From: Basidiobolus meristosporus CBS 931.73
Lineage: Eukaryota > Basidiobolomycota > Basidiobolomycetes > Basidiobolales > Basidiobolaceae
Length of the DNA: 64,000 bases
Reading direction: 5' to 3'
Assembly: GCA_002104905.1 (NCBI GenBank)
Contig: MCFE01000102.1
Span: 107,614 to 171,613 of the forward strand
The notes under the pieces were generated by a model. The model was not told where the DNA came from. It made no database searches and worked only from the letters and a program-made list of their open reading frames with translations. Made by a program: the position numbers and the translations under genes. Shown in pieces: positions 10,511 through 21,891 of the stretch. Every line of letters starts with the position of its first letter. The first letter of the stretch is position 1.

Positions 10511-13212
10511 TTAATTGTAAAGCGGAGTTGCTGTTCGATGGCTTTGGGCTCTAGAGCCGAGGTTAGATAAGAGACAGTTTTCACAGCAGATTAGGTGGTT
10601 GGTTTCGCTAAACGGCATCTCGGCGCCGATCACCTTTTTACATATTCCACAGAGAAAGCACTGAATGGTGAGTTAGGGTCAAGTGGTTAGAGGGCAAGCA
10701 TGTATCCATCAGTAGTTATCTCACATGTACGAACCCCACAATGATATGTCAAAGGGCCTCGGGTTACATATGGCCCATTGATCTGCTCCTGGCATGCTTC
10801 ACAGAGGGGTCTTTGTACGCACTAGGAACAGTCTTGGTTAGCTTATTCGCGACGTCGCCCGCTGGTGCATCTTACGAACCTGTAAATGATAGGGCGCGCC
10901 ATCCTTGGTTACGAACGCCCCATCCTCGAACTCCTCATAGCACAAAGCGCAAGTAAAGCAAGAAAGGTGATATCTCGAACCGTCGGCCAGTTTCAACCAG
11001 GATTCTCCAATAGCCTTGGCGCACTTGCTGCACCTGTAGGCATTGGATGGATTGGATATAGAGGCGGAGCTTTTCACCTCGGGAGTGCACTATAGATCGG
11101 ATGTTAGCCAGAAAGGGTGGTGGGATCATGGTCGATGGCGTTCGTGCTCTACCTTACGATGATAGAACTTCCCACTGAAATTGATGTACAACCCATCTTC
11201 GAATTCCAAGTTGCACCCTTCACAAACAAAACACTCTGGATGAACAGCCTCTCCTCCAGGCAAGCTGTACCACGAGTTCCGAATTGGATCGCTACATTTC
11301 TGGCAGACTGTTGATTTGGAGATATGACTGCCAACATCCTTCAGCTTAGAGTCGCTTAGGGGTGCTTTGTGTTGGGGTTTGCAAGATGAACCGATGTCAT
11401 GTTCAAGTTTAGAGTCACCTGGAGGGGTTTCGAGCCTGGGTTTTGTACATAAATCGGTATTCCGGTCAAACTTGGTGTCACCTTGGGGTGCTTCATATTT
11501 GGGTTTAGAGGATGAATCAATGCTACGGTCAAACCTAGAGTCGCTTGAGAGTGCTCCGTGCTTGGATTTAGAATGCGAATCGGCATTGTGGTCAACTTTC
11601 AAGTCACTTCGGGGTGCTTGATGTTTGAGTTTCGAGGATGAATCGAAGCTGCGATCAAGCGTAGATTTGCATGTCTGGTTGGCCCGATGCCTTTTGAAGA
11701 AGTCGGATTGCGCAAAGGTACGAGCGATATTGATACTGGTGGAAGCAGCCGGGTATGCCTCCGGCCTTTTGTGGTCGAACAGCGAAGTAACTTTGGAGGC
11801 AACCTGCTGTTCTTGTGTGGGGCCCTGAGAGGGCAGGAATATGGAATGAGGTGAGGATGCAGAATGAAGTGCTTTGAAGGCAGGCGAGGAGCTGTACTCA
11901 TTGGCTGGCGTTTTGTGAGGAATACTGTGCCTCGTGGATGTACTGGAGGTATACTGGTTACGGTAGAAGCGGCCGATCTAATTGTACTGGTTGATTTGCT
12001 AGGAGAAACGCTTGAAGATCGTAAGCCACTCTGTGTTACCTGAGTTGAGGAAAGAGCGGCCTCTCTATGGGGGAAGTTCTGATGTGCGGGCGAGGGACTG
12101 AGGGATTTTGATGGGCTATTTGACATGAGGCTGGAAGGGGTTGTTTTGATAAATCGATACAGTGCCTCTGGCTTTGGTCTTTGTTTGGACTCGGCGGGTT
12201 TGCTGGTTCGCTTTGGGTTGAACCGCATTGTCGATGGAGGGGCAGTTCGAAGTCGTGCGTTTGGTTCTGAATGATTCTCCGAGAATTGACTCAATCGCGA
12301 GGGAGCCGGCGACAAGGAATACAGGGAGCTGGAGGTGGAGCATGTGCTCTCGTGAAAGCCTGATTTCACAAAGCATCCATCACAGCATGGCAGTCCTACC
12401 ATATCTACCAAGGGGTCCTCGATCAACATCCCACAATGACGACATTTCAGGCAGTCCTGATACGAATTTGAGTATTCTGTGGTGGCACGGCTGAAGAGTG
12501 TACCAATGATTGAAACATACTTTGTGCCAAACCTTCCGCTTGTACTGGAACAAAGGGGCCCCCCGTCGACCACACCATGCAGTTGCATTCTTCGCTAATG
12601 ATGATTAAATATGAGAGCCGGCACCTAATCTATTTGGTGGAGGCTGCACCCACCATTGACCCTTTCCATACTCCTGTATGTAGCACTCGTTACACTGTTG
12701 TGGGCCGTATTTTCGACTGTTTAGCAACGGCTCCTGGTACTGCATAATGGTAAGAGTCAATGACAAACGTTCCAAGCTCATGGCAACAGAAATAGTGAAA
12801 TGACTCGGCCCACTTTTTTCAGGTCCACTCCGCAGGCATAACAATCGGTCGTGGGGGCCAGATCGGTGGTGACCATCCGACGGATATTGGACTTCTCCAC
12901 TGGCTTTTTAAACGCGATATCTACATATCTGGGCGGAAGAGTTAACTACCCCTTGTGGGGAAAGCAGGTTCACCATCCGAAGCAAACAAACCTAGAAACC
13001 CAGGGATCTCGACGAGAAGAGGCTTCAGAATGGCCACTGGTCGCTGACTCTATTGGACTTGGTGTGAGTTTCTCTTATTATGTGGGGCCTACTGAAACTA
13101 CTCAAAGTCGAAGGTTACTCTAAACAGAACACGGCATACCAACAATCCTTCCACAACACCGGGGACATTTGTTGAGTTGGGATATTTCACCGCATCTCTG
13201 ACAGAAACCCAT
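10511..13212 (-). CDS. LIM-domain protein, fungal paxillin-like family
   Basis: A spliced minus-strand gene of about ten exons. It starts MGFCQRCGEISQLNKCPRC at 13212, the opening zinc ribbon of a fungal LIM family. Next come a Cys pair (CYACGVDL), a LIM-like unit with VWHKDCLKCRHCGMLI and CCDGC, and a long Ser/Pro-rich linker. Five ~21-residue repeats (11345-11665) follow, then three canonical LIM fingers: CQKCSDPIRNSW with HPECFVCEGC; CSKCAKAIGESW with HLSCFTCALC; and CEACQEQINGPY with HCGCFLCGIC and CENC. The stop is at 10511. Clear introns include GTAACA at about 12037 (62 bp). LIM fingers are protein-interaction modules; paxillin-like fungal members act at the cortex with Rho and actin regulators, so a cytoskeletal role is inferred. 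Exons between 12500 and 13100 are the least certain. Confidence 0.8.
11345..11665 (-). repeat. coding minisatellite, ~63-bp unit (21 aa) x5
   Basis: Within the LIM gene the translated sequence repeats a unit of the form KP-x-x-E/K-A-P-x-x-D-S/T-K/R-F/L-D-R. Examples are KPKYEAPQGDTKFDRNTD and KPQHKAPLSDSKLKD. Unit length is close to 63 bp, so it can change copy number without shifting frame. Confidence 0.75.
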
Positions 13213-13975
13213 TATTCGCCAGTGTACTCTAACGACAGGCGTTAGCAAGGAGCACAAGTTTCTGCGGCTTCAAGCCAAACATACCAGGTTAAGTTTATTT
13301 GGTGGTTACTCAAAGAAGGTTAATATGAAGCTAAGGCCTTTGTAAACAGGTTAAGGGGTTAAGGGCAGGATATTACGATGTGGGAAAAAGGAGCCACTCA
13401 AACTGTTTAATATCAAGGATTGCCGGTCTCAACCACCCCATTGACCATGGCGGACAATTTCCTACATGAAACCACAATCCCACTCATGCCACGGAGATTG
13501 TGCGCACAATGAAGAATTTTCGTGGAGTGGAGCAATTGTTGACCATGAAACGGGACTGGCCACGGTCACAAACGATGCACCCTGGACAATCAAATTGCCC
13601 ATTGTCCCTCCAGATCACCAACATATTCAAACAGCCCAACGATCGTTGGATTAATCGAGTAATGAAGAGCGATGATTAATATTTGTAACGAAAAGTAATG
13701 AATTTATAAAAGCATATTGTCATAAACAGTAGTGTCCATAATGTAGAATTAACGAAATATGTAAATGAAACGAATGTTCAAAACCCGAAAACTGATAAAC
13801 CACGGATGCCCATGATGAATCTAAATAAGACTGATTGAAATTTACACTTGATTGTTTGCTTGATTTTAACTATTGATAGCTTAGTTCAATTAGGAGAGTG
13901 AGATATAGAGTGGATTCGTATAAACAGGTTGTTTTGTCAAGAGCAACCACATGTTAGGAGCGTTGTGTTGCGGGT
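13213..13975. other. intergenic, AT-rich
   Basis: No gene or repeat recognised; holds the LIM gene promoter and the bZIP 3' region. Confidence 0.5.
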
Positions 13976-14803
13976 TTACCGTCTGGTCAAAGCGCGATGT
14001 GCCTCTGCAAGTTGGTTCTCAAGATTCTTTATCCGCAATGAATATTCGACTTCCTTAGATTGTGCGTTGGTCTTTTCACTCTCCAGCACCGCCAGCTTCA
14101 TCTGGAGTTTAGAATTGTCTGCTTCTAAATCCGAGACCCGTTTCTCCAATGTTTCCATTTTCTGAACCTTGCGCATGCGCGAACGACGAGCAGCATCGGT
14201 ATTCTTCTTGCGCTTCAACGCCACCGGGTCGAGGCTGTTCTCATCTCCCGAAGTATCCCCGCTATCTCTTCTCTTCGTGGAAGGCGGCGATGATGACGGG
14301 GAATTCGATAGTTTGTTGGACTCTGCTTTGACTCGTATGGGATACAGATGTGGATTCGATGTTGGGTGATTTGAAACAAACGACATGATGTCCTGTGAAT
14401 TGGAATGCTGGCGATTAAGCATCGAGTCTGAATTCCCGGCTACATTGGAGTTGAGATCGGGAAAGAAGTTGAGAGCGCCCATTCCCATTGGACTGTGTAG
14501 ACTATTCAGAACCTGCTGGTCAAAAAGAGGCGCATCCATTACGTTCATACCGTTGCTAGGTAGGTTGCCGGGTATCGGAGATTGCAAACTGAAGTCACCT
14601 ATTGGAGAGGGAGCGGCGGAATTCGAGTGGAACTCGTTAACCCATGAATCGAAAAGTGGGCTGGAGTTCGGTGGGATCAATGGGACGCCGGAGAAATCCT
14701 GATTCAAAGGGCTAAAATCAGGATTGTTTGGCAGGGTTTTTGGCTTTTTTTCGATTACAGAAGGTTTGCGGAAGACTACTTCGGAAGTTGTCGCCGGAGG
14801 CAT
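13976..14803 (-). CDS. Gcn4/CPC-1-type bZIP transcription factor
   Basis: A single 275-codon frame. The C-terminal third holds the basic region (ALKRKKNTDAARRSRMRK, with the N-x7-R core NTDAARRSR) followed by a leucine zipper (METLEKRVSDLEADNSKL and onward). The N-terminal 190 residues are Ser/Asn/Pro-rich with acidic and aromatic patches (SPLNQDFSG, DAPLFDQQVL) typical of activation regions. The NTDAARRSR core and its position at the very C-terminus are typical of Gcn4/CPC-1, the general amino-acid control activator. A 13-codon upstream ORF lies in the leader (14856-14894), which fits translational control of this family. A different bZIP of the same class cannot be excluded. Confidence 0.85.
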   Translation of the reverse strand: MPPATTSEVVFRKPSVIEKKPKTLPNNPDFSPLNQDFSGVPLIPPNSSPLFDSWVNEFHSNSAAPSPIGDFSLQSPIPGNLPSNGMNVMDAPLFDQQVLNSLHSPMGMGALNFFPDLNSNVAGNSDSMLNRQHSNSQDIMSFVSNHPTSNPHLYPIRVKAESNKLSNSPSSSPPSTKRRDSGDTSGDENSLDPVALKRKKNTDAARRSRMRKVQKMETLEKRVSDLEADNSKLQMKLAVLESEKTNAQSKEVEYSLRIKNLENQLAEAHRALTRR

Positions 14804-14855
14804 GTTGAACGATTACGCGAAAAATACAGAAATTAGAGTGGGCTGTGGAGGCTTA

Positions 14856-14894
14856 CTAGATAGAGTGCGTTGGGAAGTGTGGATAGAATGGCAT
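14856..14894 (-). promoter_or_regulatory. upstream ORF in bZIP leader
   Basis: ATG at 14894 and stop at 14856 give a 12-residue peptide (MPFYPHFPTHSI) ending 52 bases before the bZIP ATG. Short uORFs in Gcn4/CPC-1 leaders delay reinitiation and couple translation to amino-acid supply; that role is inferred here. Confidence 0.5.
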
Positions 14895-16570
14895 ATAATA
14901 AGGAGGAATAGTCAGCCTCGAGTAGTAAGGTATATTCGCTACAATGGTCTCGTTGCGTTCTCGGAGTATGAAAAGCTTTCTAGGAATTGAGACAGCCAGC
15001 CTGCTAGAGCTTATAACACAAAAATAGTCACCCAAGTTGACGATAGGCAAAAGGACCACAAGCACAAAAAGTAACACTTTACCGAAGTATCCCTTAATAT
15101 ATTTGTCTGGTCAAATTTTGGGGGAAGAAATGCTGATAGGGACCATCGCAGTGTCCAATCTCCTTCGAATGCTTATCCTTATGACCCAATAAGCATCTCG
15201 TAAGAATTAATAGGGGTTAAAATAGTGACTTTCGAGTAGGCTTTCGTGCGTGCCACAGTCCTAGGAATGGTGAAGGTTGAATGAGTATCTGGGCTGTTCC
15301 CAATACCAATCAGCAAGAGATCAGAGCATGATAACAACTCATCTATCAATCGTGCAAATGATTCGTGTGCATGGAGGGGGCTATGAAACTAAGAAGGAAA
15401 TCCCGATGACAAACACAATTGATGGGATGGTCTGTTGCTGGGAAGGAATATTGCCTTGATCCCCACTCGGCTTAACCCGACCCAATAGGTTCATGGGTTC
15501 CCGAGCCTTGTCTTTCTTTGAATTCCGTTCACTATTGGATCAGTCATGATGACCCCGTATGACTCATAATGAGTCACACTGGGATTGGAGCGATGGTGTG
15601 TTGGAAACGGATTTTGAAAAACACGTGGAGTGTCGCGGCTACTCTCCAAGGTGCGTTTCACAGAAACCCGGATGAATATTTAGCAGCGAATGCTACTTTG
15701 AGTTTTGGCAATGAACACCCGAAATACCTGAGGCAATTTACCCAATTTGAGAAGGTGCCATCTCATGTCGCACGACGAGTAGCAGAGCCAGCGCTATCTT
15801 CCATAAATGAAGGATTTGGCTCTTTTCAAATGCTTGTGACCTTGGTAGAAGATCTCTCTCAGCTTTTTGAGTCGACATGAGGTGCTATATATGGATGAGA
15901 ATGGGAAGAATAGGAAATTGCTCTTTGCTTTTCGTTGTTACCTCCGCATGTGACCATGGTTACGAGATCCCCCTCTCTAAACGCTATTGATGTGGCATTC
16001 ATTTGGGTTTAACTTGGGATCGATAAAGAAGGAAGAGGCTACGTATCGAATGATATTCCTGTATTACTTTAAAGGGACCAATTGCAGCCGAGTTTCTTCG
16101 AGATTCTGGCCAATGGTGGGCCTGGATTATATCATCCTTATCAATCGTTCGATATCCATTAGGCCCGCCAAGAGAAGGCAACCCAAGCGCTTTCGACATG
16201 GCACAAAAGATGCATCACTGGCGCCAGTTTGCTCATTCAAGGGTGGATTATATATTTCTCCGAGGTAGCTCTAGCCTATCCAAGAATGCATCGGGATTTC
16301 TTCGTTCCTGAGAGATTGATCGCTCGCTTTGCTCTATCTATCTTCACAACCATGAAGATTGATTTGCAGTGGAGAAACAATTGGGTTTGGGGAGTAGACC
16401 GTTTCACATTCATAGCACATTTACAGCACATTCACAGCACATTCACAAGCCATGCATAGTGATTTGATTATCTTGCTGACAAAGGGAGAACATATCATAC
16501 AACCCAGATGGGTACTTGATTGGTTTATTGCGGAGATGGCCAGTTGATAAAAGTATCCGGAAGCCAAATA
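14895..16570. other. intergenic, no supported gene
   Basis: About 1.7 kb between the bZIP promoter and the zuotin 3' end. An open frame at 15569-15880 (103 codons) has no recognisable domain and no splice partners. A short repeat of CACATTCACAG type lies at 16405-16447. Confidence 0.45.
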
Positions 16571-19378
16571 TCAGGCTTGTTTTTTCGCACGCACTTTCTC
16601 GATCAAATATTTCACTCGTTGTTTGCACTCCTTCTTGGTCCGACCAACCACTGCTTCGGCAATCTTATCCCATCTTTCGCCTTCACCTTTCCAACTGGGT
16701 GGATAGGCCTGGAGAGCACCCTCAAGTTGCGCCTGCTCTTCAGGTGTCCACAATGCTGGATCGGACTTCGTTGTGGGCTTGGGCTCGACTTCAGGTTTAT
16801 CCTTTGCTTCGATAGGAGGCAAATCACTCTCGTATCTTTGCGAAGGCTCTTCGACAAGTCGCGAATCTTTCTGCTTCTTTTGATACTGTAGCTTCTTTAC
16901 AGCTGTAGAATCCATAGCACTGGTGCCTGGAAAATCACAAAAAGGTCAGAGAGCTGGTGGGTTGTTTTACGGTCGCGGGAGTGTTAACCTTGGCGAACTT
17001 CTTTTGATTTCTTGATAATTTCTTCATTTCTCCTGCGTGGGTGACCAGTATGCACAGAAATGTAGTCACTGATTGTTTCCCACCTAGCAACGGGTGTTAC
17101 ATCTCGCCTGTGAAAGGGGTTCAAAACGCCTAATGAAATACTACCGATTGATGGTTCCACCTGGGAATTTGTTGACTGCTTTAATCAGCAGCGAGATTTC
17201 ATCAACTTCCCAAGGCCGTTCTTTACTATTTCTTGGCTTTGGAGCCGGGTGGGCATCTTGAGGGGTGGAGCTTGAGATCGACTTGATTGTCTCGGGATCT
17301 GTCAAACTTCATTTAGAATCCATCAAAACCGAGAGCAAATCACTTGGGGATGCTTAAGACATACCGGATACTAAATGCACGAACGATGTTCCAGATATGG
17401 CCCCTTGCTCCAGAACAGCTTTGGCCTAAGTGCCAATGCACATTAATCAGCTGCAGGAACACTTGGGTTTCGCTAAATGTACCTGGTTTTGTATGACTTT
17501 TGACATGTCTTCCGGAGTCTGTGATTTTTCCATGGCTCCTCTAAGTGTTTCAAGTTCCTCCAGGCTCAAGTTCTCGAAAAGTGTATCAAGTTCTGAGAGC
17601 ATTATGTCAATTTTATCCACAGGAGGAGTCTGGCTTGAGGGGAACAAATAGTTGTGATCCTATGGCGTGACATAGTTAGCGGATGTTTGCAGCGACTAAC
17701 TAAGATCGGTATAGCACCTTGATGATGTTCTTGATGACCTTTCGCTCGCGTCTGTTAGCTTTCTTTTTAGCTTCGCGTTCTCTTTTCTCCTCTTGTTGCT
17801 AGAAGGCTGGTTAAATCTTTTGCTAAGCTACATCCAAAACATTCTAGCCACAAACTCTGATTTTCTCTTCTTCTGCTTGTTGAAGTTGTTTTTGCTTCTC
17901 GGCCTCCTCTTTCTATGGTGCATTAAGCACACGCGTAAGCAGTCATGCCGATGTTCATTCAACGTGTTGGTCGTACCTTTTTAGCTTCTTCTTCAGCTTG
18001 TTTAGCCGCTTGCTCCCTTGCTATCCTTTTACTCTCCTTAGCTATCCTTTCTTCTTCCTTAAATTTGGTAATTCGTGGATCCAGTTTGAGTGCCTGATCT
18101 ATGATGGGATACATTTTAACTCTTCTGCAAGAGAGTCGCACATTGGATGTTAATCACAAACCAACGAGCTTGCGAAGACGAGCAGTGTCTTCCTTCTTTC
18201 TTCTGGCCCTTTCGGCTTTGTTCTTTTTCTCGATGAATCGCTTGTCGTCACGACTGTCGAGTTTTCGATGTGTTATGGTTGGTGGTGGGGGGGGAGAAGA
18301 TGAGCAACACTTACTTTTCAGCCGTTTCCGAATCTTCTTTATCGAGATACTCGAAAGTTCTCCAGGAGTCGAATTTATACCAAAAGTCGTAAAAGCCTTC
18401 AACGTCTTGACGAGATGAGTCGGTATCTCCCAACAACGGCACAGGCTGGATCTTGGAAAACCTAACAAATACCAGTTGCCCATTAATAAACAAGGATAGA
18501 GAAGCGGCTCGCTTGCTGAATTAGTTGTGATACAAACCTGGACTCTCTCTCGAAAACAGGTCTATAAATCTCATAGAAGTCGCCTTCTTCTTTGTTGCCT
18601 GGAATTGTATCCTCTATCGTAGGATCGACTGAATCATATTGAGCTCTTCGAACTGGATCGCTAAGTACCTCCCATGCTATCAGGGTTGTATTATTAATGT
18701 GGTCATTGGGCAGAGTTGCTGTGTCCTAGGAAGTTACCTTTCTGAATACATTTGAAGAAAGAGTCATCGTTGGCATCGCCACCTGAGGCTTTCTTATCTG
18801 GGTGATGTCTGAGGACTCTTCTGCGGTCTGCAAATAGGGTGTTAACTTTCGATTGAAAGGCTGGGAGATGCTCCTTCAACACCTACGGGCTTTCTTTAAT
18901 TGTTCATAACTCGCCTTGTATCTCAGCTTGCTAATACCCAACACTGCGTAATGATCTTGTTCCTACGTTGTGTAAACAACGTTTAGCAATCCCCCTTCCT
19001 ACGCAAATATTCTCAGCTGATTTTACATACTTTCCAATGTTTAGGATCAAGCTGCAACAGCTCCTCCGTTTCTTGATCCTCCTCTAACGTCAAGTCATCC
19101 TCACTAGTGACTGCCTGTATTTTGGCAGCCTGGATGCGTTCATCTTCAGAAAAAGTTCTACAATGTACTTGTCGACGCGCATAGGCAAGATAGAAACGAC
19201 CCACAGGTTCAATATGTCCTGGAGCAAGTTCTATGCACAATTATCATCAATATCTGCTGAACACACTCTACACAACCAACACCTCGTAGTTACCGGAAAT
19301 GCCTCTATGGATCACGGCGGTGTTCTCTTTATTCCACGAAGTTGGTGGTAATGGGAGTGAAAAATGGGCAATCTTCAT
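16571..19378 (-). CDS. ZUO1: zuotin/MPP11 J-protein with two SANT domains (ribosome-associated complex)
   Basis: A heavily spliced minus-strand gene, ATG at 19378 ([18 protein letters not shown]), first intron 19293-19231. After [14 protein letters not shown] and [13 protein letters not shown] comes the J domain with the HPDKK motif at 18791-18804. Then follow the zuotin homology region ([20 protein letters not shown]), a charged helix ([34 protein letters not shown]), and two SANT domains: one near 17160-17230 ([20 protein letters not shown]) and one at 16571-16840 ([14 protein letters not shown]). Zuotin pairs with an Hsp70 at the ribosome exit to help nascent chains fold; the HPD motif stimulates the Hsp70 ATPase. 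SANT domains are present in animal MPP11/DNAJC2 but absent from S. cerevisiae Zuo1, so this is the ancestral form. Individual internal exon ends were not all fixed. Confidence 0.9.
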
Positions 19379-19630
19379 CTTTGCAATTAGCGATGCTTAC
19401 CAACTGAGCACGTCTCTTGAGCAATGGAACAATTTATTGGTTGGTAATGGCCAAAATATTCACATCCAGTGTCGTTCTGGATGATTCTGTTGAGCATAAA
19501 TCCACAATGCGAAAGAAGAATGAAGATCATCGCATGCATATTGTCAGTTAAAATATGCCAAACGATTAAATTTTAAACGCCAGCAATCATTATTTTACAC
19601 TCTATTTCTGAGGATCGCGATGTACATGTA

Positions 19631-21023
19631 CTAGTTGATCAAATTGACACTCACTATTTCATAGATCATTTGTTCTCGGAATTGATGCATATGCCGTTGA
19701 CTGAATGTCAATGGTGATTTTCGGCTTCTGTATTCTGCGTATTGACATGAAAACACGCCACAGTCATAACTGTTTTCTTGCTCAGGGACATCCTATCGAC
19801 GGAGTTAGCCGGTCAAATCAAAGCTAGTCAGTATGCAGGGCATATATATATGAGGGCATACCTTCGGAGTGTTGAGCGTCCATTCAGATAAATCAAGTTC
19901 GATGCCCTTCTTGGCCTTCGCTTCGTTGCCAAGATATTCTTGCAAGATCTGGGGGATTTTCGGTATCAGCAACGACCGAGAAGGGTGATTGGTAAGTATG
20001 GACGTTACTTGGTGGCATTGGGGGTTGTTTGAGAGCAAGGGGTCGTAATAATCAATTCGTTTTTGCTTGATGTCGATGACTGCACAACACCAATGTGCGC
20101 CCAAATGGATAGGAACAAACACCAGTTCTTTCGCAAACAAATCGATCTGGTGACACGATTAGTTCTTTACACACACTCAAACTATCGGGGGTTGAGTACC
20201 TTGCGAGTCCAGCGCTCTACCTTGGTGTATCCGTACTCTGCCAAGAGCGGATAAAAAAACGTATTGAAAAAGTGAATTGCCGGATATTTCTCGGGCTGGT
20301 TGTTTGCGCGCTCCATAATTAGAGCACCATAGAAATTCACAAGCTAAATGTTGAGAGGGGGGGGGTCAAGTCTGATTACTCTGCCGAATACTCGCAAGCC
20401 GACAGTACCTCATCATTCAGCCAACGGTTATCTCGTAATCGTAATATGTCCTCTCTATGGATGGTCATGTTGAAGGCCTCCACAATGATGTTCTCTTGGG
20501 AACGCAATACTTCCGCAACCTCGAGTGAACTTAGTAGAGATTCCATGTAAACTACTATCAATAATATCATACTTTTTCTATTGCAGATTGCTCAAGTGGC
20601 TTCGGCTCTTTTGCTTTATACTCTGACTTTGCTAAAGCCTTTGTAGTCTTAAAGATTAGTGATTCTGCGCTAGTGGAGAGAAAGAGAATTCAGATAGCGG
20701 AACCTTGGTCTCAGGCGACTCGTTTCTTTCTCAACAATAGAATAGCAATTAGGCCGAATGAGCTTTAAAACAGACTTGTATTTATCTTACAATGATAATT
20801 CCTGAACGAAAGTAGTTAAACTATCCAAATGAGTTTCGAACTCATCCTTTGTGTCTTGCTTGTGGCTCACAGTGCTTCCTTCAGAGTCTTTCTACAGAAA
20901 ATTGATCTGGCCGTTAGAGATATAAAAATACACCGGGTGATGCTGGTATTTCCATCAGTTCCAAGCAATGTTCTACTCGACCTCTACCTCTCTAAATTCT
21001 TTGTCAGTTTCTTGATTCTTCAT
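19631..21023 (-). CDS. ULP1: Ulp1-type SUMO protease (C48 cysteine peptidase)
   Basis: A spliced minus-strand gene. I place the ATG at 21023 (MKNQETDKEFRE). The next exons are joined by phase-consistent GT-AG introns to VAEVLRSQENIIVEAFN. The peptidase core is complete: DNRWLNDEV (substrate-binding loop), GAHWCCAVID (catalytic His), IDYYDPLL (catalytic Asp), and QENSYDCGVFSCQYAEY (oxyanion Gln and catalytic Cys). Ulp1 matures SUMO and removes it from conjugates. The N-terminus is short compared with budding-yeast Ulp1, so upstream exons could be missing. The last intron (GTGAGT at about 19654) may be used, moving the stop from 19631 to 19602; both endings add only a few residues. Confidence 0.85.
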
Positions 21024-21891
21024 ACTTCCTATTGGAATCCGTCAAGAGGGTGAATACAACCCCATGCCTCAACAAGCGCCACTAAAGCCTTATTACCTAT
21101 TTTTCTATTCTTGGATTTGGCTTAACAGATCTATGTTATTGTATTGCTTTCTGCTCCAGTGTCTTATATATATATATATTGAATTTGAATGAGGCTATGT
21201 TGTCGTTGTCTACTAAAGGCCTCGAGCTAATCATAAAACTAGGCAGTTATTTGATATCCCTACTAGAAAGACCTCACGACACCAAAAAACGCACAAGTCG
21301 CTTTGATCATGTAAGTTAGCTATATACACCTGCAAAGCTTTCTGTCAAGTGATTAATACCTTGCTATGGCAATAAACACGAAGATCCAAGGATAGAGTAT
21401 GATCAGTATCAAGTTTCAGGGAATGTCGATTCCTAACCCTCAAGTTGATCAAGGTGATAAATCTCCCTCACATGCATCGATCCAGCCCAGTTTGTATTGG
21501 CAACTATAGCTGCTGAGAATCGCTGCGCTGCTCATATGATTGGTGGTTTTGAGCCGCAATCTATCATTTGATAGTGAAGATTTGTCTCAGCCTGAATGAA
21601 ATGCTGCGCTAATTTGAGGATTCGACTTAACTTCCACGTTAACTTTAGCTGTCCACCACCCATCGTTTTTTGAGATCTCAGCCAAGGGCATTTCCCACAC
21701 GCAGTATTCGCTTTTGACTTTTAGAAATACTCTAGTTTTAGCCATCTTCTCTTCGTAGAAAAGAACAGAATCTTCCGAAATTTGATTGATCGTCGGTAAA
21801 CATACTCAGTTATAGCAAAGTTTGTTCTGAATTTACTAACATCGGTCCTATTGTTCATGCAGCAAAGTTTAAAATTTTGACAAGTGATAAA

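Noticed and set aside
11605-12588. Single 329-codon frame as the LIM protein exon
   Set aside because: The frame after 12037 is not the coding one; a 62-bp intron switches to the frame that contains the repeats and LIM fingers.
15569-15880. 103-codon open frame
   Set aside because: No domain, no promoter or splice context and no related copy in the window; not supported as a gene.
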